DNA of 62,000 nucleotides, taken from assembly GCF_964340395.1 (NCBI RefSeq), contig NC_135570.1:2690001-2752000 (forward strand), given 5' to 3'. Made by a program: the position numbers and the translations under genes. Shown here in pieces: positions 11,015 to 51,100 of the stretch (position 1 is the stretch's first letter; each line of letters starts with the position of its first letter). The DNA comes from Glandiceps talaboti. Taxonomy: Eukaryota; Hemichordata; Enteropneusta; Spengelidae. Below the pieces are notes generated by a model, which had not been told where the DNA came from, did no database searches, and saw only the letters and a program-made list of their open reading frames with translations.

Positions 11015-11290
11015 TAGAAGTAAGCATGTGATTGGTCAAGACTTATTATTCACATTCCAAAAAGCCAATCACAAATAGTTTTATGAAATGCTTGGACATG
11101 TCACATTGAAAAGTACATGTGAGCGTGTGATTGGTTGAGAGCTTATCATTGGAGTTTAAAAAAGCCAATCAGAATTATTCTTGTGCTATGCTTGGGAATG
11201 TGACATTGTAAAATGCATATGAGCATATGATTGATTGAGGGCTTTTCATTTGAGTGTAAAAAGCCAATCAGAATCATTCTTATAAAAGAT
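11015..11290. repeat. Three tandem units of about 100 bp with paired CCAAT boxes
   Basis: TGATTGG occurs at 11029 and 11128 (TGATTGA at 11228), each followed about 40 bp later by AGCCAATCA. Each unit can therefore fold into a hairpin and carries two CCAAT-type motifs in inverted orientation. Confidence 0.75.
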
Positions 11291-11697
11291 AACTATTTCA
11301 CTATGCAAAATTCAGCAGCTGATTTCGATAACATCAAACTATGCATAAAGACAACAAAGGCAGCACCTGTCTACTTTTATTTTGGAAAAAAAAAGAGATG
11401 TTATCTCACTCTAACTTGTTTTCTAACAAACTGTAGTTATATTTCTCAAGAAGGGAAACGTTGAATTTACATCTACAAAAGGTGATATTTTGTTTATCTT
11501 TGAAAGGAGAGAGTTATTGAATTATAAAATTGCATATCCATATCAGAGTATGGCTATCATTCAGTTATGAATCCTTCAAATATTACAGACTTGTTTACTT
11601 TATCAAAACAAAATAAAACAAACATGCAACAAATAAAGCAATCAAGCTGTATTCCCTCATCAGATTTTAAACTGATTATGATGTAGGTATGTAGGTA

Positions 11698-11959
11698 GAC
11701 TGTCGACAGTCATTCATGCCTTTTTGCTATGTTTTATCTAAAACTAAAGTCGTTGCCTCGCTCTGATCCGGAGCAATACCATAACCGCATACTGATCAGC
11801 GAGTGCCAGAGGCACAAGCAACTGTCGGCACTCCCAGTTCGTGCCTTCGGCAATTGCAGTTCCTATCAGTACGCATTTGTATTCAGTGCTACGGAGTGAG
11901 GCGACGACTTTAATTTAGATGAAACGTAGCAAAAAAGGCATGAACGACTGTCGACAGTC
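11698..11959. mobile_element. Foldback MITE with palindromic termini
   Basis: 262 bp. Both ends carry GACTGTCGACAGTC, itself a perfect palindrome. Internal arms continue the inverted repeat (ATGCCTTTTTGCTA versus TAGCAAAAAAGGCAT; AAAGTCGTTGCCTCG versus CGAGGCGACGACTTT-like). TA flanks each side, as for Tc1/mariner-type insertions. No coding capacity. Confidence 0.85.
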
Positions 11960-12694
11960 TAGTAGGTAGGTAGGTAGGTAGGTAAAATGAACTTGTGTCT
12001 CCCACCCCAGTCTAGCCTTTTACATGACATTTTTAACTGTTTTCTACATTCATTTACAGTTGTGAAAATGATAAATCAGTGGGGAAAAATTAAAAATTAA
12101 TAAATAACACATTCTGGTATGATGCTGAACAATTCAAAAGATATTATGGTGTGCTTTTTCTACTCAATTTGCTATTTGTACCTACATCCCTGTTATAAAT
12201 GTCAAAGCTGTCTTACTCACTGGATCTGTAATTCCAAACTCATTCTATATCCATACAGAGATAGAGGGATAAAAAACAAGGTTTGTGTGCCATTGATCCA
12301 GTGAAACCAAACAGTTGTCCTGACTAGAATGAAAATTTGACAAATTACACCATGCAGACTACAACAGTTGGCAAAATAATGGTTGAACACACCACTAATG
12401 GGAATTTGAATTAATGGCAGGAAATTTATCATGACTTTATTTTCTGTTTGACAACTTAATGAAGTGTACTCATTTACCAACTCAGTAAACATTGCAATGC
12501 ATGAATTACTCTGTAAGTGTTGTGTTCTAATGGAGTGTGAAAAAATTAATGAAAAAAATCCATTACTTGTCAAGTAGAAAACCATTTTCTAATAACATAG
12601 ATATTTGGCATCCGTGTTATTTGTCACTTTTATTTAGTCTCTTCATTTTCTAGCACACTATTAATATTTACTTTTCAATGCTTTATTATGTAAT

Positions 12695-13050
12695 AATGTT
12701 TTCATTTATTTTCTTTTATTTCTCAACTTGGAAATTGTTGCCATGGATACTGACAACTCTAGATGGATAGATTTTATCCTTTATTTTCATTTATTTCTGA
12801 AATTGGCAATTGTTGCCATGGATACTGATAACTAGCTAAATTACATCAATCTTAATAATGTTAACATTTTCATTTATTTCTCGATTTGGAAATTGTTGCC
12901 ATGGATACTGACAACTCTAGATGGATACATTTCATCCTTTATTTTCATTTATTTCTGAACTTGGAAATCGTTGCCATGGATACTGATAACTCTAAATGAA
13001 TAGATTTTGTCATAAACATTTTCATGTATTTCTCAACTTGGAATTTATTC
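12695..13050. repeat. Tandem repeat with TTGCCATGGATACTGA, about 75-83 bp unit
   Basis: The landmark TTGCCATGGATACTGA is at 12738, 12813, 12896 and 12971. Each copy is preceded by TTTTCATTTATTTCT and followed by AACTCTAGATGGATA-like sequence. Four good units and one partial unit are visible. Confidence 0.85.
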
Positions 13051-13889
13051 TATGCAGGCAACTCAAGATTGACTAGAAAACTGTTTATAAAATATAAAAA
13101 CAAACAAGTAGCTTAATAATGAACATTTATTTGTCAGTATTTCATCAAATGCACAAAATGTCTTTAGGTCAATAAAAATGTATGTTTTTGATTGTCGTCT
13201 GCACAATTTTTCATCGTGCAATTTTTGGGAATTTTGGTCAAAAATTAAATCAAAGCCATTATTATCAAACCTTTCTTGCTCCAAAATAAAAATTGACTTT
13301 GAAATTTTGTTCAAACGTTTTAAAATCCCTTTGTTTGTCTACCTTTGCCAAGGTAAAGATGCTTTGTGAAAGACAGTTTGAAAGACACTCTTGTGGTTTG
13401 ATTTTCTTTTGTTGTCATCATTATTACTAAGAATATATAATCAGATAAGTGTTAATGATTCTGTTACAATACATTCGTAAGACAATTCTCTTTTTCTTTT
13501 TTTCTTTTTTTTTATAATGATTGAATTTTCATTGTAAACAAAGAGAAATGGTGATGCTTGTATTTGATTGTCTCTCCCTCAAGTAGAGAGAACGGGTAAA
13601 AAATGTCATTCACAAAATGATATTTTTAGGAAAAGACAACAAAATATTGATAAATTACAAGTTGAAACAAAAGTTTGTATTTTTTCTTTACCATTTTTGT
13701 TGCTGTTATGTTATTTTTGAAGTCAAATGTAACTAAAACTCACTTAGAATTCATATGTATGGTCATATTCTTTCAATAGTTGACTTGTTTCTATTTTTAT
13801 TTCACTCTCTGCAAAACAAGTTATTTTACACAGTCTATAATACCTGAACTTTTTGAACACCAACTATATTTTTACCAGTGACTTTAGGT

Positions 13890-13985
13890 GACAGGGGTCA
13901 ATATTGTACTAGTTTGGATGCCAACGTGGTTTCTAACTCTGTGAGTGGAGGTGTAAATCGTAACGATATTGTACCATCATTATAG
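13890..13985. repeat. Family A element, reverse copy
   Basis: The reverse complement matches the window start: TCGTTACGATTTACACCTCC, then GTTAGAAACCACGTTGGCAT. This is the most complete copy here. Confidence 0.65.
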
Positions 13986-14610
13986 GGGATCTATTATAAA
14001 CACTTTGGGGAATTCTGGTCACAATAATCTAACTACATGTATTGTAACAAAACAAACAAAAATAATATCAAAACTTTTCTGTAAATTTCATACACTTGGC
14101 ATGTACAAGATGTTTTCATATTATTTCTACACTATTTTGTTTGAAAGGGGATGATTTAAATGTATTTAATAGCCAAGTTGTATTGAAAGGCCCCTTATGT
14201 TACCAATATTGTACCAGGGATGACATGAAGGCCCCTTATATGACCATTATTTTAGTTGGTGGAACAAATAAAACTGAATGCATTCATGATTTACATTACC
14301 AGTAGAGATAAACTACTGTAAATATAGCTTGATGCAACTACTAGTTTTATACTTTCTATTTAAAAAATGGCTGGTCCATTGTCGGCCAACAATTCAGTAA
14401 CTTTGTTTGCAGTAGATGACAAAGTTGATATAGAACTTCGTTATTAGGTACACTTTTATATAGACAATCTAAATTGCTATGATTTAAACTGTTAAGAAAA
14501 TCTGTACATTTGTAATATCTAGAATGGCAAGCCACATGCCGAACATATTTTTCAGCTGATAGTGATACAGGAAAAGGAATAGACATATTAAAGGAAGCAC
14601 TGCCATCAGT

Positions 14611-14708
14611 AGACTGTAAGATACGTCGTGACGTTTCGCCCTCACCGGCCTCCTCTCAGGGGTTGGCCGATGGTTGAGGGCGCCCCGTCACGGCGTACCT
14701 TACAGACT
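14611..14708. repeat. Hairpin element, family B, best copy
   Basis: 98 bp forming a nearly complete stem. Pairs include GTAAG/CTTAC, TACG/CGTA, CGTGACG/CGTCACG, CGCCCTCA/TGAGGGCG and CGGCC/GGCCG around a TCCTCTCAGGGGTT loop. It is flanked by TAGACT on the left and AGACTA on the right. GC-rich against AT-rich surroundings. Confidence 0.8.
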
Positions 14709-16196
14709 ATGCCATCAGAGGACAGTGGTGTATGACAATGTCACATAGACATAGTTACTGTACACAGTCATGAAATAAAAAGGTCTCTATGTTGTAACAG
14801 TAGAATGTATCCTGTAAAGAAAAGTTACTTTGACTCGTAAAAAACAGTATGTAGCACTTTGTTGATAAAATCTGTTTTATATTATATTTCATACATCTCT
14901 ATTAATATCAAAGTTTAGCACTAATGACCAATTTTCCAAAAATCTCAAAATAAAATTTTTTTTGTCAATTTTTATGATGACTACTTTCTTAAATATGAAC
15001 AAACAGACAGTGCAGTGTCCCACTCATTGGCAATGATACAAAGTGATTAAGTTAGGGGGTCTAAGCCATGCCAACTCCTTAGCACAGTATAAATTATCAA
15101 GTCAGTCCACTGCTCCGCATTCTTTTAATTTGAGCAAATATCGAAAAAAATAAATCAAAAAATTCATTTCAGTATTCGAAGCATTTGTATGAGTTACTAT
15201 TTTTACGCTAATTTTTGTGTATTTTCCTAGCAACATATTATTCAGAATAACAGTATTTGTCTGATGCTAAATACAAAGGGTATACAAAAAATTATTATTT
15301 TGAATATAAGAATTATATGACATTGAAATTGGCTATCGAAAAAATATTTAGTTTAAATGTTATACAACAAAACCAGTGTCAATCATTTTTGTCTGTTTAG
15401 AGATATTATGTTAAAGATACATGTACATTATGGTTTAAAGTTGATAGTGATACAGTATAACAGATTGTATATAAAATATGCAACAAATTTGAACTAGCGA
15501 TAACCTATGTGAGAAAACTGCCTAAACTTGCAAATTTCTGTATTGGATTTCTAGTAGTAAGACCAGGTTTGTGAAAACGGGATTAACTAGACAATGTCTA
15601 TGGAGTAAAAAAGTGACGATATACTCCCAATACACATGACTTCAAAGGAAATGCCACAGTTTTCTGTCCTTCAATCTCCAATGTCTGTGATATTAAACAA
15701 ATCAAACAATATTGCTCACAACAATAACTTTGTTTGCCAACCCATAATTCTTTATATCTAGTTTTGAAAACTGTCATGAAAGCAGTAAGAAAATCACAAC
15801 TTCGAAAAATGTTATCCCCCCCCCCCTCTGAAAAAAGAAAATTAAAATTATTTTTAAAAATTATTAGCTCTGCCCAACAAATTTTGGTAACTTTCAAATC
15901 ATGATTGAAAACACAGAGCTTGTTAGTCTGACAGGCAAAATATGTACCTTAGGTTGATATGTGATAATCATCAATTTTTTTGTTGTACTAGCATTGCCGT
16001 ACTGCAAGACGTTATTTTCTTTGATTTTTGTCTCATGGGCGCCACTCATACAAGACAATCTTACACTTTTGGTTGTTTGTTTGTAATGTAATTCCTAATG
16101 CTTGGTGTAGTCTGAAGGACAGTATCTACATCACTGCACAGCCATAGGCATCAATATACATATTTATACAGATAAATTCATTTGCATATATTTGCA

Positions 16197-16549
16197 TTAA
16201 AGTAACCATATGGATGAAAAATGGGGGATTTTGGATTTATAAAACAACTTTACTATGATTACCTACTTGAAAAAAAGTATGTGAAACAACATGTACCAAG
16301 TCAATGTTTGTAACTCAATAATTTGCCAAAATTTAAAAACGCATGTAAATTGTTTGTTTTTGTACATACAATAACAAACCTTTTATATGCCTTCTAGCTT
16401 TTGGCAAATTATCGAGTTACAAACATGGACTTAATACTATGTTCTTTCACATTGTTTTTTTCAAGTAGGAAAACAAAGTAAAGTTGTTTTATGAAAATAA
16501 AAAAACATTCCAAATAAATACCCATTTGCCATCCATATGGCAACTTTAA
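16197..16549. mobile_element. Foldback MITE, family E, copy 1
   Basis: 353 bp long inverted repeat, starting TTAAAGTAACCATATGGATG and ending CATCCATATGGCAACTTTAA. The arms meet around GTACATACAATAACAAAC. The size and sequence match the copy at 25642-25995. Confidence 0.9.
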
Positions 16550-16859
16550 TGAGTACAAATGAGAATATTAACTAGATGGGATCTGAAAAGTGTTCCAATA
16601 GCTAAAATAATAACTTGAAGTCACAGGTTTGAAAAGGATTTTGTTTACTGTACAAAGTGAATCAAGAAATATTGAGTTTCATGTTATTTCTGTCAACTGT
16701 GTATTTTTGTAAGAAGTGGAAAACAGTGGTGCTATGTATGTGTACTAGTACCGTAACCACGCAACGCATTGTATTCTTACAGTAACCAATAAATATTTCA
16801 TTCATATGCACATTATGTTTTCATTTTGTTGTTATACAAATATTTTAATGCAAATTGTA

Positions 16860-17060
16860 AAATACATGCATACCTACATGCGTGTGTACCAGTATGTGTT
16901 TGTGTACATGCATACACACACACACACACACACACAAACCCATGCATGCACGCACATACACACACACACACAGACACACAAACAAACAAACACACACACA
17001 CACACACATGCACGCACGCACATACAAACACATGCATGCATGTATGTATGTGTACAAGTG
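16860..17060. repeat. Compound AC/CATG microsatellite
   Basis: (AC)n, (CAAA)n and (CATG)n tracts run together. Several open frames of His/Thr or Cys/Val repeats on both strands come only from this. Confidence 0.95.
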
Positions 17061-17922
17061 TGTGTATCAGTTCAGTTGTGCTAAAAAGTAACAACACTAA
17101 GTCACATTTATGTTACACATTTTATTGTCATCAAATATACAGAGCTCATGTGTGTACAGGAACTCAAAAACTTTGAACATTTCAGACACAAGCAGTCTTT
17201 GTAGCGTTGTAATTAAACAAAACAATTTTTTTGTCCTTTTTTGGGGAACAGTAATTTTTTTTTTTGCATCACCCTTCTCTCCTAAGCATTATTTTGTTAA
17301 ACTATGCTATGAACTCTTAGTAAATGCTGAAATAAGAATTAAGATACATACTAATGTTTATGTATGCGAACACACGCTATGTATCCATTTAGGTGCTCAC
17401 ACTCTTAAATTCAAGCTGCTGAGAACTACAGCGTTTATGCTACGTTTTCTTGAAGCATACACTGACTGACTTGTCATCATCAGTAAACTGAGTAGTCATT
17501 AAAAAGCCAACAACATTTAGCGATGAAAATCTCCAATACACAAATAACAGGAAATAGGGGTAAACCAACAACAAATTGTAAACAGCACCAAAAAGATGGT
17601 CTCAAGTAAATAAAAACACCGACTACAAAACTCCTGAACAGGTTGTAGCCAAACCATTGTATCACACTTGCATAGTGACAGTGATATTGACCCAACAAAG
17701 GCACTTCTCAGACCTACCACACCTTTATTTGTATACAACTTGGTTCGGTCCAGTAATACAAAATACAGACCAATCCAAATTACACAGAAAAGAGGGATGA
17801 GTTGGCCAAATAACAGAATACTGAATTGTATGCTAATCTACATAAATTGATGTCAAAGTTCACACAAGTTCAAAGGTTATAATATCAGTTGTGATGTCAG
17901 ATTATATGTCTATTTCTGTCTA

Positions 17923-18192
17923 GTCTAGTTCCTGACGGACCGTATTCCATACTACACTAACTTCACACTTATACCATCTAGTTAAGCCCGTGACTTGTGG
18001 TTCAACCCTATGGTGAGCGAAGCACCTCCAGTCTGTTTAAACTAAAATCACATGGGGACGTGACGACATCATCATGTTTATATAAACGCTGTAGGTGGGA
18101 GCACAGAATTCTGTGCAAGAGTCACAGGCTTGACTAGACGGTATAAGTGTGAAGTTAATGTAGTACAGAATATGGTCTGTCAGGAACTAGAC
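17923..18192. mobile_element. Foldback MITE, family F
   Basis: 270 bp with terminal inverted repeats of about 75 bp, beginning GTCTAGTTCCTGACGGACC and ending with the complement of GTCTAGTTCCTGACAGACC. TA flanks both ends. The central 100 bp are unpaired and contain no frame of interest. Confidence 0.88.
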
Positions 18193-19474
18193 TAACATCT
18201 ATCAGACTTGAGGTGTTAGTTGTGATAGGGTAAGGCCACCTATACATCTATAAAGCTATGGTCCAGTCAAATAAAATGTACAATTTACATATCTTGATAA
18301 ATCCTTATCAAAATTTACAACAAATACTTTCTGTAAATCATTTGCACAAAGTGTGCTTTTATATTATTTAACAACAATATCCCTATACTTAATTTCAAAT
18401 CTTGTCCTCCCAAAATAAAACACACTTCATAAATATTTTTGGGGGGACTTATCGTTGTCCCAGCTAGCTATGAGAAGAATATAAGATTTGGATAAAATAC
18501 TGAAGTTATCTGACTTGCCCAAACGATATCATTGGTTTAAGCCGGTCAAATTGAGATTCAACAGCACATGAAATAAACAAAACAAAATGCAAACTCTTTA
18601 TAAGCATGTACACAATAATAAATATAATGCTGTGGTGAGCTATTAACTCTAATACTATATACATCATTTCTCAAGGCTGCTTCCAATTTTTCTGTTTATT
18701 TTATCAAAATAATATTAGTAACGTTAGACTCCCACATGTAAAAATGCATCACATACATGAACAGTACCATATAAGGAAATATCACTTCTCTAACTGGCCA
18801 ATAAGAATCTTCCTTGATAAATTTGCTGTATTCAGCAAATCAAAACAAACTATTTCTTCACCTCACTTTGGGATACTGATTTAAGGTAGGTTGAAATCAT
18901 TTCTGTTTCACAACAAACACACAAAAAATTGATCATTATATTTCAAATTTCCCAGTCAGCTGGTCTAGCTATCTACAATGCAAATCTTTTGAAATCGACA
19001 CAGCCCGGTCACTCTCTGTACATAACACAAGAATTCTAACATGTCCACAAAACTAAAACTGAAATCACCTACACTCAACGTTAACTAAACTATCTAGTCC
19101 CTTTCCATCCCTATCTCCTTTATAATGGTTTGAACCCATCAATCATGTACTCTGTGGGCCATACCAAATGAAGTGCTCATAGGGGTGGTCCAGCTAAGCA
19201 CTCTTGAGTTGTTAGAAATTGCACACAATGAAATAAAAGACATCACACTTTTTCAGCAACATGGGTAACAAGATCATCAAACAAGTATTTTTTTAAAACC
19301 ATGATTGGGATAACATTCTATAATCATAAAAAAACTGAAATTACAGTTATGAAGCAATGTGTCTGAAAATATTTATATCAACAGCAAGATCAAGTCTAAT
19401 GTTGTCACAAGTTTGAAATGCGTAGGCTTCACTACCTGATACCTATAATGCTACAACACAAGACTGTCACATTT

Positions 19475-19745
19475 TTTTCTGATTCGTGGACAAACTGGGG
19501 GCAGCCATATTTGTTTTTTGATTGGTGGATAAACTTTGGGCAGCCATGTTTGTTTTCTGATTGGTGGATAAACTTTGAGCAGCCATGTTTGTTTTCTGAT
19601 TGTGGATAAACTGCTGACAGCCATATTTGTTTTTTTGATTGGTGTATAAACTGCTGGCAGCCATATTTGTTTTCTAATCGGGGATAACTTGGGTAGCCAT
19701 ATCATTTGTTTTGTCATTTGGGCAGTCAAATTTGTTTTCTTATCA
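19475..19745. repeat. 39-bp tandem repeat with GCAGCCATATTTG cores
   Basis: About six units of TTTGTTTTCTGATTGGTGGA followed by TAAACTTTGGGCAGCCAT. Landmarks at 19501, 19540, 19579 and 19618 give a 39-bp period. Reading frames on both strands are repeat artefacts. Confidence 0.9.
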
Positions 19746-20408
19746 GTGAATAAATCATGTATTTTTTTTTCTGGTGTCAACCTGGTACTATGACATTTTG
19801 AGCACAATCACTAAAACAAGCACAAACAAATGTGGCTGCAAGTATTAACAAAAGTAGTGAAGTCTATGTATTATAACAACACATGAATAGATCATCTTAT
19901 GATCTAACTGTTTATTCATTTGTTTTATACCTTCTGTCACCCGAGGTCACACATCCTGGCACTTAAGTTGACCCCAAGGTCAATATCCTGGCATTCAATT
20001 GTTGTCAGTGACTCCTACATGGAGACATTGTAATGTTTATTGCTTGCACTGGAAGTCATATGATTACAAGAGACCAAATTTAATACTGTAATATTGATCA
20101 AAATGTTACTAGCTATTATTATTTTTACTGAGCTCTGATTACAATGAAGTCTCAGGGCATGTGACTTGGGATTGGATCTGACCCCTGACCTCAGTTACTT
20201 GGCAGTACGTTTCTTTTTCAGCCTTTTTAAGTTTTGCCACTTCTTATAAGTCTAACATCTACGGTAATGTTCCTGCATTGTATTTGCACTTTGCCCTAAT
20301 GTTGACAAAATCTACCCAGCTGACAAAGCATGCTGGTTAGTTTTTGTCATACATAATCAATCAGTAACGTACATGAAATCAGGGTTTAACTGTATATTCC
20401 TCCTTACA

Positions 20409-20632
20409 GGGTTGCCCTATAGTGCAATATGTTCTACCCTATAGGATCCTATATGGCTATATACCTTCCATATAGGATCCTACAGGCCACTATGCTAAAC
20501 CCAACATTATCCTTAGGGCAGTGTGCTGTCAACTCTATAGGATCCTACAGGCCTTCATCAATGTGCTGTCAACCCTACAGGGTTGCCCTATAGGATCAAT
20601 TAGGGCAATATGCCTGGGTTGCCCTATACTGC
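20409..20632. repeat. Short repeats of TATAGGATCCTATA and GGTTGCCCTATAG
   Basis: Palindromic TATAGGATCCTAYA blocks alternate with GTTGCCCTATAG and GTGCTGTCAA blocks at irregular spacing. It lies about 600 bp beyond the CDKL2 stop. Confidence 0.7.
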
Positions 20633-21228
20633 TGACCTTTCCGTCCACACTACCAATACACAGTAGAAAACGCAGTAAATACATAGTTGTGAAATGGACC
20701 ATAAAATTAGCAATTATTAAATTTCTTTCAGAATGCAGTCTAAACTCTGATTTCATGTGGCTACTGGTACTTTAGGACGGATTCATTTCCTATATCTGAA
20801 TTTTTTTATCAGGAACATTACCTATAACTTGCCGACCTAACTCACTATTTCTATCACCTCGCCAATACTATACTTTATCTGAGCAGTGTATCATGTTTAC
20901 CCATGTTTACTGATTTCATAAATTATTGCATATTTTTTTAACCTTTTTTTTTCTTCAAAATAAATTTATTTCACATTATTATAAACTCAATTCACTCCAC
21001 AATAATAATAATAATTACTTTCTGCTGTACACAAAAAACAAAGTTCATTCACACGAAAGGTTATTAAAAATGTCAGTTAAACCTGGACTGAGGAATAAAT
21101 GGACGGAATGAAATAACAGACACAACACTACTAGAGTAGACTCATTAATACTGTTGTGTCCTTGCATAGGTATGTAAACAATAATGCTGGCAAGATCTGT
21201 GTCAAGTAAAGGCACGTTATTATGTGTG

Positions 21229-48169
<26,941 letters not shown>

Positions 48170-51100
48170 TTAAATTTTAAAAATTTTGACACTTTTTTGT
48201 AATTACTAAAACTGAAGGATCTTAGAAGTTGATTTTCTTATGTACCAAACAAATTAATCTTGAAAAGTTATGAATATAATTTCTACTTGCAGAGTCAAAA
48301 TGATTCACAAGATAAATAATTTTTGTATATTTAAAAAGAATGAAAAAGTGTTTTGTAAAAAAGAGTAATACTAAGTTGCTAATATAATACTGGGAGCATC
48401 ATGGAAAATGCAATTTGGTGCACATGAACTGATTTGAATTCAATAAAATTCATTATTTTCATTAGCTATATAACTTTTCTGATTTCTTATTACTTTTAAC
48501 ATCTCTGTTATATGTACTGGGGTTACCACCGGAACCGGTAAATCGAGGAAAACATACGTCCGAACAGGTGGTATGTTTAACATGTTTTGGTCGATATTTT
48601 TGTTGACAGTGCATACTAATACCTGTGGAGGCAAGCTCCGATGAAATGCACATTTAAAATCAACGATTTGGAAACTCGATTAGCTGACATTCCGTTATAT
48701 CTCTACACAAAATTGTTGTAATTATTCGACGAAAGGTTGACTATAATTTGTTGACACCGTATTCACCTGACACCCAAAGGCTATCAAATTTCACCTGCTG
48801 TGACTTGCCCAATATGGCCGTCACTTTGCATCGATAATAGGTTTTTCACAGTTTATTTCATTTAAAGGGATAGACGAAAAGTCAACAGAGAAAACTCTTA
48901 TAGCAAAGGTGATACACGCAACACAAACATGTGTGTCCAGCGAGGTGTCGTAATTGCATGTGTCTAAATACGCACAAAAGATTTCACCAAGGGTGATAGC
49001 TAACTCGTCAAGTAAACTAGTGTTGAGTGAGGAGTTAGTTTGGTTCTTCTACAAGTTTTCAAGGTACGCTTTTGCACAGGTCCCCATGCACACGATCGCA
49101 CATAGTTCCAGTTTTTTGTTACAATTACAGGACTCTACCACTAAACAAATTAGTAAACAGCCTGTTGACAACATGGTTCCATAAAATGAATGACAAATAA
49201 ACTAATAATTATCATGTAATCAACGAAACTACCGTTACATGTTTAGTTATGTAAATTCTTTTTCTAAAAAATCCACAAAAATATTAATATTAGTGTAGAC
49301 GTTAGAACAGTAGCCAAATTGGTTTGTCTCTGCCAAACAATTTACATAAATTTTGTTTGATATTTAATAAACACGACATATGAGTTAAAACATGACGATA
49401 AACTGACGTGACACATCCAGGTGAAAATGTTAAGATGACAGTTCTACTTCAACGATGGTACGAAAATATAAACATACACGACATACACTTACCCGACATG
49501 GTGAATGGTTGTTTTCGTCTTCCACCCACAAAAAATAACTACATCAGCAAAATTCACATACTGTACCCAAAAATAGAGTCCTCCGTGTTGTGCCCGCCTT
49601 GTAAAATGTTATTTTCGAGCTCGTTCAATGTCGTTCACGAGTAAATTAACAAAACATGCAGAAGATCGACGAAATTTACAAACCACGCTCGGTTACATGT
49701 AAAAAAAAAACCCGTCGGTTGCTGTGCTTATTTTTAAGCGTCGTAGCTGCAATCGATATTTATAGACCCTGTTGTGGCGATGAAATCAGTAAATCACCAT
49801 TAATTTCAAACATGTATTATACCAGAACCTTGATAGAGCCCTCAAATTTGCGCCTCAATGATCGTCCAGATTGCTCGTAAAAGCCGGTGATTCAGTTGAA
49901 CGTTACACCACATCTAACAACAAATCTGCGACAAGTCACACGGAATTTCCACAAGTTTCCCCGGAACAATGGAATCTTTATACCTCAAACATTATCTCTG
50001 TCTGTCTGGTGACTCCGGGTGAGGAATAGAAAGTAGTATTTGGAACATAAAAGCCGATGGAATAGTTCAACAACGGTGTTAGCAATGGTGGCTTTGTGCA
50101 CTTGAAAACTGTGCTAGTTTTCTTGCATACATTAGACGTGACGTGTTGTATCCCTAGGAAACAAACATCAATAACTACTGTGCTAACACGTATCGCCACC
50201 CCCTCGAAGTAAATAACTGTAGAACTGTTTCGGCTTGTTTTCTGGGGGAAAATTCAAAACTCTACTCCTAAAAAACATCCGTTTTATTTAGATATTATAG
50301 TATGTGCATACTTAGTCCTAATTTACTTTAGTTACACCCGGGAATTGTAATTTGTAAAAATGATTTACCGGGACTGTGCGGGGGTGACGCCACCTACGGG
50401 AAAATAGAACGCCTGTGTTTACAGTTTTTCTAGTGGTCGGTAGTTGATGCTGAGAACATAAAAGACATACACATACATCGTACTTACAAAGTTATGGAGT
50501 CTACACACTAAATGAATTACCTGCCAGTGCTACAATACAGTAATCAATCAATGTTGTGCTAGTTTAGAGAAATCATTACATTTATTTAGATTCTAGGTGA
50601 AAGTCACAGAAGGAAATCTTTGTATCACATTACTTTCTGTGTGATCTCTACAACTACACGAGTGCTAGGACGAGGAGTAGTTATCGTAAAAGCGTGGAGA
50701 CAGCCACTTTTTTTCCTGCACCAATGGACCCTCCTCCACCAACAGGGTCTATCATGTATGCCTGCACCCTGTTTCATATAATTACGTCAGTTCGGTGCAC
50801 TTCGAGTTGCATGTACAGCTACTCTGTCGCAGAAGAGACACTTGTCATTTTCAAAAAGCTGAACAATCACAAAGTGAGCCTCCATTACTCAGCCAAAAAT
50901 ATCTTGGTTTGCTGTTGTTGCTTGTTAAAATATTCTTGCCCAGTCTGTTTCCCCACAGCTACATCATGTCATCATGTGTTATATTGTATGCCTAGCTATT
51001 CCCACCAGGAATATATATATCGGGCAACACACTCGAGAAAAGGCCACAGGCATGTGATGAAGTAGATGATAGATAATATACTTTGTCATTTAAAAAATAC

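Larger units (their letters stand above)
10487..21228. other. Convergent intergenic region
   Basis: No exon with family resemblance or convincing splice sites was found between the SH2D4-like gene and the CDKL2 stop. The segment is filled with inverted-repeat elements and minisatellites, listed individually. The last few hundred bases are the CDKL2 3' UTR: on the minus strand an AATAAA lies at 20965-20970, about 260 bp after the stop. The stretches 13050-13890, 14710-16190 and 18193-19470 show only AT-rich single-copy-like sequence, including a C-run near 15818. Confidence 0.5.

Noticed and set aside
14611-14708. tRNA or tRNA-derived SINE
   Set aside because: The fold is one long stem, without four arms or A and B box spacing.
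50694-51065. 123-residue plus-strand frame starting METATFFPAPMDPPPP
   Set aside because: Cys/Ser-rich without domain pattern, no splice or family support; probably chance.
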